From Aquabacterium sp. (GTDB lineage: Bacteria; Pseudomonadota; Gammaproteobacteria; Burkholderiales; Burkholderiaceae_C): DNA of 14,050 nt. The notes beneath the pieces were generated by a model, which did no database searches, was not told where the DNA came from, and saw only the letters and a list, made by a program, of their open reading frames with translations. A program made the position numbers and the translations under genes. The stretch lies in assembly GCA_017989885.1 (NCBI GenBank), contig JAGNPA010000012.1, forward strand, positions 1 to 14,050. Reading direction: 5' to 3'. Shown here piece by piece: positions 8,224 through 14,050 of the stretch (its first letter is position 1; the number at the start of each line of letters is the position of its first letter).

Positions 8224-9852
8224 ATGGGGATCGGGACCAGTTTCGGGCACCAACTGCTTCGCGCACTGGTCGCACCTGGGAGGCGTCGTTTCGAACGCCA
8301 TCTGAATGATCTGGAGGGCGTGCAGCGCGCCCGCCTCGCACGCTGGCTGGCCGCCGCGGCGCGCTCCCCGGAAGGGCAGCGTCGCGGCATCCGCGCCGAC
8401 TGGTCATGGGAAACCTTCGCGAGCGAGCTGCCGGTGAGCAACTATGCCGACCATGCAGAGGTGATCACCCGTCAGCGCGAACTGCAGCAACCCTTGTTGA
8501 TCGACTCGCCGGTGATGCGCTATCAGCCCACCAGTGGTTCCACGTCGGCGGTCAAGTGGGTGCCTTACACCAAGCTGTTTCTGGAAGAGTTCGATGAGGT
8601 CATCAGCGCCTGGGTGAGCGACCTGTACCGGCAGTTCCCCAAGCAAAGCAGCGGCACGCATTACTGGTCACTGTCGTGGGTGCCCACCGAGATGCGCGCC
8701 CAGACCACGGGTGATCTCAATGACGACATGCAACTGCTGTCGTGGGGCAAGCGCCTGCTGGCCTACCTGACGCAGGCGGCGCCGCAGGAGATCGCGCTGG
8801 CCGAGACGTCGGAAGACTCGCTGTTTGCCACCATCGCCTGGCTGGCATCCGACTCCTCACTGGGTTTCATCTCGGTGTGGAGCCCCACCTTCGGCCTGGG
8901 CCTGCTGGAGCAGATGGCGTCCTGGCGTGAGGAACTGGCGACCGCCTTGTCACGCGGTGACTGGGGCGCACGCACCGCCCGCATGGCCGGCCAGCCCTGC
9001 CCGACCTCGCCGCGCGCCGCGCGCATGCTGCGCGGCTGGGACGGCCAGATGGATCCGGCATTCTTTCAGCAACTGTGGCCCCGACTGAATGTGGTCAGCG
9101 CCTGGGACACCGCCGCGGCGGCGCCCTGGGCCCGTCAACTGCAGACGCTGCTGCCTCAGGCAGGCTTTCAGGGCAAGGGACTGTGGGCGACAGAAGGGGT
9201 GGTGACCTTCCCGTTTCAGGGGCGCTACCCGCTGGCCTACATGAGCCATGTCTACGAGTTCATCGACGCCCACGATGGGCGCGTGTTGCCGCCCTGGGCG
9301 CTGCGCGAGGGTCAGGACGTGATTCCGCTGCTGACCACGGGCAGCGGCCTGGCGCGCTACCAGATGAGCGATGTGCTGCGCGTGGATGCGCCATTGGGAC
9401 AGGTGCCCTGCTTCACGTTCTTGGGCCGCAATGACGGGGTCGATCTGGTGGGCGAGAAGACCAGCGCCACCACGGCCCAGGCGGTGCTCGATGGCCTGCA
9501 ACTGCAAGGTGCACTGCCGGTGACCTTGCTGGCTCTGGACGAGGCGCGGGGCCGCACCCCCGGCTACGCCTTGCTGGTCGAGTGCGCGGCCGATGCGCCC
9601 CGTGGCGCCTTGCAACGCGACCTGGCCGACCAGGTGGAGAAGGCGCTGCAGGGGCATTTCCATTACAAGCTGGCCCGCGATCTGGGGCAGTTGCAGCCTG
9701 CCGCCTGCGTGGCCCTGCCGCGCATGCGCGACCTCTACCTGGCGCAGTGCCGCGAGCGCGGGATGATCGAAGGCAACATCAAGATCGAGCCGCTGCGGCA
9801 CTGGTCCGGCGCGGCGCCCGCCCCCTTGAGACAGGCTCTGGACGTGGTCTGA
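8224..9852 (+). CDS. GH3-family acyl-adenylating amide synthetase
   Basis: The product is 542 residues, close to the usual GH3 length. It has all three nucleotide-binding motifs of the family: the P-loop-like TSGSTSAVKWVPYT (103-116), ATEG (322-325), and YQMSDVLRV (379-387) followed by FLGRNDGVDLVGEK (399-412). The C-terminal GNIKIEPLR (517-525) supplies the lysine of the mobile C-terminal domain. Plant GH3 enzymes adenylate a carboxylic acid (jasmonate, auxin, benzoates) with ATP and couple it to an amino acid. Most bacterial members have no known substrate. The ATG at 8224 follows the previous stop by 2 nt with no clear Shine-Dalgarno, so translation is probably coupled. The acid and amine substrates cannot be read from the sequence. 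It is cytoplasmic, with no signal peptide. Confidence 0.88.
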   Translation: MGIGTSFGHQLLRALVAPGRRRFERHLNDLEGVQRARLARWLAAAARSPEGQRRGIRADWSWETFASELPVSNYADHAEVITRQRELQQPLLIDSPVMRYQPTSGSTSAVKWVPYTKLFLEEFDEVISAWVSDLYRQFPKQSSGTHYWSLSWVPTEMRAQTTGDLNDDMQLLSWGKRLLAYLTQAAPQEIALAETSEDSLFATIAWLASDSSLGFISVWSPTFGLGLLEQMASWREELATALSRGDWGARTARMAGQPCPTSPRAARMLRGWDGQMDPAFFQQLWPRLNVVSAWDTAAAAPWARQLQTLLPQAGFQGKGLWATEGVVTFPFQGRYPLAYMSHVYEFIDAHDGRVLPPWALREGQDVIPLLTTGSGLARYQMSDVLRVDAPLGQVPCFTFLGRNDGVDLVGEKTSATTAQAVLDGLQLQGALPVTLLALDEARGRTPGYALLVECAADAPRGALQRDLADQVEKALQGHFHYKLARDLGQLQPAACVALPRMRDLYLAQCRERGMIEGNIKIEPLRHWSGAAPAPLRQALDVV

Positions 9853-9884
9853 GCCCTGCCCCTTTTGCTGTCCACATTCATCCC

Positions 9885-10982
9885 ATGACCATCTCCATCC
9901 GTCTCGGCAACCCGTCTGACAACCCCCGCATCCAGGACCTGGTCAGCAAGATCACGATGCCGGGACCGGCCGTGTTGTGCTTTCAGCGCCAGCCGGATTT
10001 CTTCGTGGGGGCTCAGGTGATCGGCGACACGCATGTGCTGGCCGTGGCCGAGGATTCGGAGCGCCCGGACGTGCTGGCCGGCCTGACCATGATTTCGGGC
10101 CGCACGCTGTACATCAACGGTCAACCCAGGCGGGTGTACTACTCGGGTGACACGCGGGTGGACCCCTTTTACCGGCGCCGCGGCATTGCGGCCCAGCTGT
10201 TCACCGAGCAAAAGCGGCACCGCAGCACCGAGGACCTGCTGCAGGGCGTCATCATCAAGGGCAACGCGGCCCCGATGGAGGCCGCTGCCAACATGGCCGA
10301 TGGCATCCTGTTCCGCTTTTGGGTGACGCACACGATTGAAACCAGCTTCATTTTTGTGCGCAAGCAGACGCCGCGCATTCCCGCAGGCGTGACCATCCGT
10401 GCCGCCACCGCTGCCGATGTGCCGCAGATGCAGGCGTTCCAGGACCGAGAGGCCCCGCGTCGCCATGGCTACCCGGTCTACGACTTTCAGAAGTTGATGG
10501 CGGGCGACCCGTATTACACGGGACTGCGCATCACGGACTATGCGCTGGCCTGGCGCGGCGACACGCTGATCGGCATGCTGGCCGGGTGGGATCAGAAGGC
10601 CTACAAGCAGACGCGGGTCATGGGCTTCAAACCGGTGATCCAGGCGCTGCGCCCGCTCTACAACCTGTATGTCGGCATGGTGGGCGGCTTCAAGCTGCCG
10701 CCGATTGGCGGCGCCCTGAACTACCTGACGCTCTACAACGTGCTGATCGCCGACGATGACCCGGCCATCTTCCAGGCCCTGATCGACTGGGTGATGGCAC
10801 ATCAAGGCCAACGCTATGACGCGCTGGCCACGGCCGTGACACATGGGGACCCCCTGGAGACGGTGCCGCGCGGCTACAAGCGCCAGAAGCTGCTGTCGGA
10901 AAACCTCTGGATGAGCTACGGCGAGGACCCGCGTCCTGGCATGGATGCGCGGCCGCTGTACGCCGAGCTGGGTCGCCTGTAA
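9885..10982 (+). CDS. Tandem GNAT-domain protein, third gene of GH3 cassette
   Basis: The product has 365 residues made of two GNAT-like halves. The first (about 4-160) has a clear motif A: YSGDTRVDPFYRRRGIAAQL (86-105), with R-R-R-G-I-A as the CoA pyrophosphate loop. The second (about 169-348) opens with the typical first strand VTIRAATAADVPQMQAF (169-185). At the corresponding position it reads VLIADDDPAIFQALIDW (286-302), which lacks the R/Q-x-x-G-x-G/A loop, so only the first half is likely catalytic. The ATG at 9885 lies 32 nt after the GH3 stop with no good Shine-Dalgarno; no better in-frame start was found. It is probably an N-acyltransferase acting on the same pathway as the GH3 enzyme; the substrate is unknown. 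Confidence 0.8.
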   Translation: MTISIRLGNPSDNPRIQDLVSKITMPGPAVLCFQRQPDFFVGAQVIGDTHVLAVAEDSERPDVLAGLTMISGRTLYINGQPRRVYYSGDTRVDPFYRRRGIAAQLFTEQKRHRSTEDLLQGVIIKGNAAPMEAAANMADGILFRFWVTHTIETSFIFVRKQTPRIPAGVTIRAATAADVPQMQAFQDREAPRRHGYPVYDFQKLMAGDPYYTGLRITDYALAWRGDTLIGMLAGWDQKAYKQTRVMGFKPVIQALRPLYNLYVGMVGGFKLPPIGGALNYLTLYNVLIADDDPAIFQALIDWVMAHQGQRYDALATAVTHGDPLETVPRGYKRQKLLSENLWMSYGEDPRPGMDARPLYAELGRL

Positions 10983-11015
10983 GGCGGGCGGCTGAGGACG
11001 CGGGGAGTGCGGCTG

Positions 11016-11036
11016 CCGGTGGGAAAAGCCCACCGG
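11016..11036 (+). terminator. Hairpin after the GNAT-GH3 cassette, possible terminator
   Basis: CCGGTGGG (11016-11023) and CCCACCGG (11029-11036) form a perfect G+C-rich 8-bp stem with the loop AAAAG, 34 nt after the cassette's last stop codon. AATGAG follows instead of a T-run, so it is either a weak terminator or an mRNA 3'-end stabiliser. It lies about 36 nt upstream of the hemE -10 box. The rest of the 101-nt gap (10983-11083) holds only the hemE promoter. Confidence 0.45.
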
Positions 11037-11071
11037 AATGAGCCGGCGAGCGCCGCCGCACGCGGACTGCC

Positions 11072-11077
11072 TACAAT
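11072..11077 (+). promoter_or_regulatory. -10 box of hemE; transcript probably leaderless
   Basis: TACAAT at 11072-11077 matches the sigma-70 -10 consensus at 5 of 6 positions. It ends 6 nt before the hemE ATG, so a start at the usual +7 distance falls on the A of the ATG. No Shine-Dalgarno stands before the ATG (only CCCGGG). No good -35 hexamer is visible 16-18 nt upstream. Confidence 0.5.
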
Positions 11078-11083
11078 CCCGGG

Positions 11084-12199
<1,116 letters not shown>

Positions 12200-12221
12200 A
12201 CCGCGCGCCTCACCGCAGCAT

Positions 12222-12237
12222 CAGGCCATCAGGCCTG
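12222..12237. terminator. Small hairpin between convergent hemE and the DMT transporter gene
   Basis: CAGGCC-ATCA-GGCCTG is a perfect 6-bp stem with a 4-nt loop. It lies in the 29-nt convergent gap and overlaps the transporter stop codon (12229-12231). It could help end transcription from both sides, but there is no T-run on either strand. The sequence AGGCCATCA is repeated at 12246-12254. Confidence 0.3.
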
Positions 12238-13083
12238 GTCACGGGAGGCCATCAAGGCCGCCGCCATGATCAAGGCCCCACCGGCCAGGATGGACGGGCG
12301 CAGCACCTCGCCGCCCAGCCAGACGGCCGAACTGGCCGCGAACAAGACCTCGGTGAGCATGACCACCGAGGTGATGTGCACCGGCAGGCGAGACGCGCCA
12401 TATTGCAGCGCCATGTTGCCGACGAAGAACAGCGTCCCTAGCGCCAGGGCGGGCAGCAGCCAGGCCACCTGCAGCGGCGGCCAGTGCGGGATCAGGGCTT
12501 GCGACGCCAGCACCGCCCCCAGGGCCGCCGGCAAGGTGATGCCCCCCAGGAACATCGCCAAGGCGCGTGCCGACGCGGGCTGCCCGGACTGACGCCGCAA
12601 CATCACGTTGGTGATGGCAAAGCCCATGCCGCCCAGCAGCCCCAGCCAGTCCGCCAAGCCACTGAAAGCCGGCCAGCCGCCCTCGGCCGGCCGCAGCACC
12701 AGCAGGGCGCCACACAGGGCCAGGCTGACGCGCACCACGGCCATGCGGGTGATGCGCTCGCCCAGCAACCACCAGGCCAGTCCCACGGCCCACAGCGGCA
12801 TGAGATAGAACAGCAGCACCACGCGCACCACCTCGCCAGTGCTCACGCCCCAGTTGAACGCGGCATTGGTCGCCCCCGAAGCCAGCGCCAGCACCCACAG
12901 GGCTGGCGTGCGCCACACCGTGGCCCAGGCCAGCGGCCGTGACACACCGATCAGCAAGCCGCCCAGCAGGAAGAACAGCAGTGTGGCCCACAAGGGGTGC
13001 AACCCCTGGGCCTGTAGCTGGCGCAAAGGCCACCACGACAGCCCCCAGACGAGGGCGTTGAACAACAAAGCCAGATACGGCAT
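12229..13083 (-). CDS. EamA/DMT-superfamily membrane transporter
   Basis: The product has 284 residues, the usual length of the 10-TM drug/metabolite transporters, with two EamA repeats at about 4-131 and 146-279. It is strongly hydrophobic throughout. Each repeat ends with the family pattern of a long helix and a Gly-Glu: MPLWAVGLAWWLLGER (95-110) and MLTEVLFAASSAVWLGGE (242-259). The start MPYLALLFNALVWGLSW fits a first helix directly. Members export amino acids, nucleobases or other small metabolites from the cytoplasm; the substrate cannot be deduced. The ATG complementary to 13081-13083 lies 6 nt after the rlpA stop with no obvious Shine-Dalgarno, so it is probably coupled to rlpA. Confidence 0.9.
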   Translation of the reverse strand: MPYLALLFNALVWGLSWWPLRQLQAQGLHPLWATLLFFLLGGLLIGVSRPLAWATVWRTPALWVLALASGATNAAFNWGVSTGEVVRVVLLFYLMPLWAVGLAWWLLGERITRMAVVRVSLALCGALLVLRPAEGGWPAFSGLADWLGLLGGMGFAITNVMLRRQSGQPASARALAMFLGGITLPAALGAVLASQALIPHWPPLQVAWLLPALALGTLFFVGNMALQYGASRLPVHITSVVMLTEVLFAASSAVWLGGEVLRPSILAGGALIMAAALMASRDQA

Positions 13084-13089
13084 GCAGGC

Positions 13090-14028
13090 TCAGCGGCGCT
13101 CCACCACCATCGGGTTGAGCTGGAGCGCCTCACGCGCCTGGTCGGCGGCCTGCGCCGCGTCCTGGCGGGTGGCGTACGGCCCCACCTTCAGCTTGTACAG
13201 CGACGCCTCGTGGAACACCGCCAGCATCGGCATCAACCCCGCCAGCTCGTCCGACACACGCCGCTGCAGGCGATCGACGCCCTCGCGCTGACGCATGGCG
13301 GCCAGTTGCACATAAAAGCCCCGTTGGGCCGGGGTGTAGGCCCGCGATGGCGGCAGTGGGGTGGGCGCAGGCGCGGCCGCCAAGCGCTCAGGGGTGGCTG
13401 CGGCACCCCGGTCCAACTCGGCTGTGTCCTCCCCGCCTGGCGTGGCATCGGTGTCCCACACCCCACGGCGAATGTCATCGAAGGTCAGGCGCGTCACCTC
13501 GACCTGGGCGTTGCCGGCCGAAGCCATGCCCAGCTTGACGGCCGCGGCGTAGCTCAGGTCGATCACCCGACCGCCATGGAAAGGCCCACGGTCATTGATG
13601 CGCACGATCACGGACTTGCCGGTCTTCACATGGCGCACCCGCGCATAACTGGGGATGGGCAAGGTCCGGTGCGCGGCCGTCAGGCCATACATGCTGAACA
13701 GCTCGCCACTGGCGGTGCGTCGCCCGTGAAACTTGGTGCCATACCAGGAAGCCACGCCTTGCTCGCGCCAGGGCACGTCTTCGGCGATCGGCTCGTACGA
13801 CTGGCCGAGCACCGCATAAGGCTTGTTCGGGCCACCCTTGCGGATGGGCTCGATGCGCGGCACCGGATCGGGCAGCGCCGCGAGGTCGGCAGGGGCCTGG
13901 GATGGCGCGCCATCACGCTGTGATGGAGAAGCCGTGCGGGGTCCGGGGCCACTGGCGCACCCGACCAACAGGGCCGCGACACACAGCGGCAGCCCCCACT
14001 TGAGGAAGCGAGCGGTGGAACGTTGCAT
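13090..14028 (-). CDS. rlpA: RlpA septal lytic transglycosylase lipoprotein with SPOR domain
   Basis: The product has 312 residues. It has a lipoprotein signal peptide with lipobox LVGC (lipidated C24), then a Pro/Ser-rich linker. The double-psi beta-barrel RlpA domain spans about 88-182: GVASWYGTKFHGRRTASGE, LTAAHRTLP and INDRGPF. H120 and D146 are 26 residues apart, like the H131/D157 pair needed for activity in Pseudomonas aeruginosa RlpA, which cuts stem-less (naked) glycan strands at the septum. A variable Pro/Ala linker (195-235) leads to a C-terminal SPOR domain (FYVQLAAM to the end, 238-312) that binds denuded peptidoglycan. I chose the ATG complementary to 14026-14028; a GTG three codons upstream (to 14037) is equally possible, since neither has a clear ribosome binding site. 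Confidence 0.93.
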   Translation of the reverse strand: MQRSTARFLKWGLPLCVAALLVGCASGPGPRTASPSQRDGAPSQAPADLAALPDPVPRIEPIRKGGPNKPYAVLGQSYEPIAEDVPWREQGVASWYGTKFHGRRTASGELFSMYGLTAAHRTLPIPSYARVRHVKTGKSVIVRINDRGPFHGGRVIDLSYAAAVKLGMASAGNAQVEVTRLTFDDIRRGVWDTDATPGGEDTAELDRGAAATPERLAAAPAPTPLPPSRAYTPAQRGFYVQLAAMRQREGVDRLQRRVSDELAGLMPMLAVFHEASLYKLKVGPYATRQDAAQAADQAREALQLNPMVVERR

Positions 14029-14050
14029 GCCTCGCACGATAACCGATCCG

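Overview
The window looks like a chromosomal segment of a high-G+C betaproteobacterium, most probably Burkholderiales. This rests on the F-type ATP synthase gene order atpIBEFHAGDC, on subunit sequences typical of that order (for example a b subunit opening [10 protein letters not shown]), and on a hemE with betaproteobacterial features. The assignment is made from recognised sequence character; no search was run. I see no tRNA, rRNA, CRISPR array, transposase or prophage gene.

Positions 1-7058 (minus strand) hold a complete H+-ATP synthase operon except for atpC, of which only the first 17 codons are inside. The order of transcription is atpI, atpB (a), atpE (c), atpF (b), atpH (delta), atpA (alpha), atpG (gamma), atpD (beta), atpC (epsilon). 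A promoter with a perfect TATAAT lies at 7144-7172. The coding genes look ordinary. The non-coding joints do not: there is a pyrimidine-rich leader before atpE, a hairpin that buries the ribosome binding site of atpF (which also starts with GTG), a hairpin in a 120-nt atpH-atpA gap, and two long inverted repeats in a 172-nt atpD-atpC gap. Together they could set subunit ratios after transcription.

Positions 7358-10982 (plus strand), divergent from the atp operon, hold a compact three-gene cassette: a GNAT-like protein, a GH3-family acyl-adenylating amide synthetase, and a tandem-GNAT protein. The two GNAT-like proteins share a recognisable motif, but only the second keeps the acyl-CoA phosphate-binding loop. 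This is the best candidate in the window for an undescribed pathway, plausibly making or tailoring an N-acyl (amide) small molecule. The product is unknown.

Positions 11084-12199 (plus) encode HemE, uroporphyrinogen decarboxylase, behind a TACAAT box so close to the ATG that the mRNA may be leaderless. Converging on it from the minus strand are rlpA (septal peptidoglycan lytic transglycosylase lipoprotein with SPOR domain, 13090-14028) and a 10-TM EamA/DMT-family transporter (12229-13083), six bases apart and probably co-transcribed.
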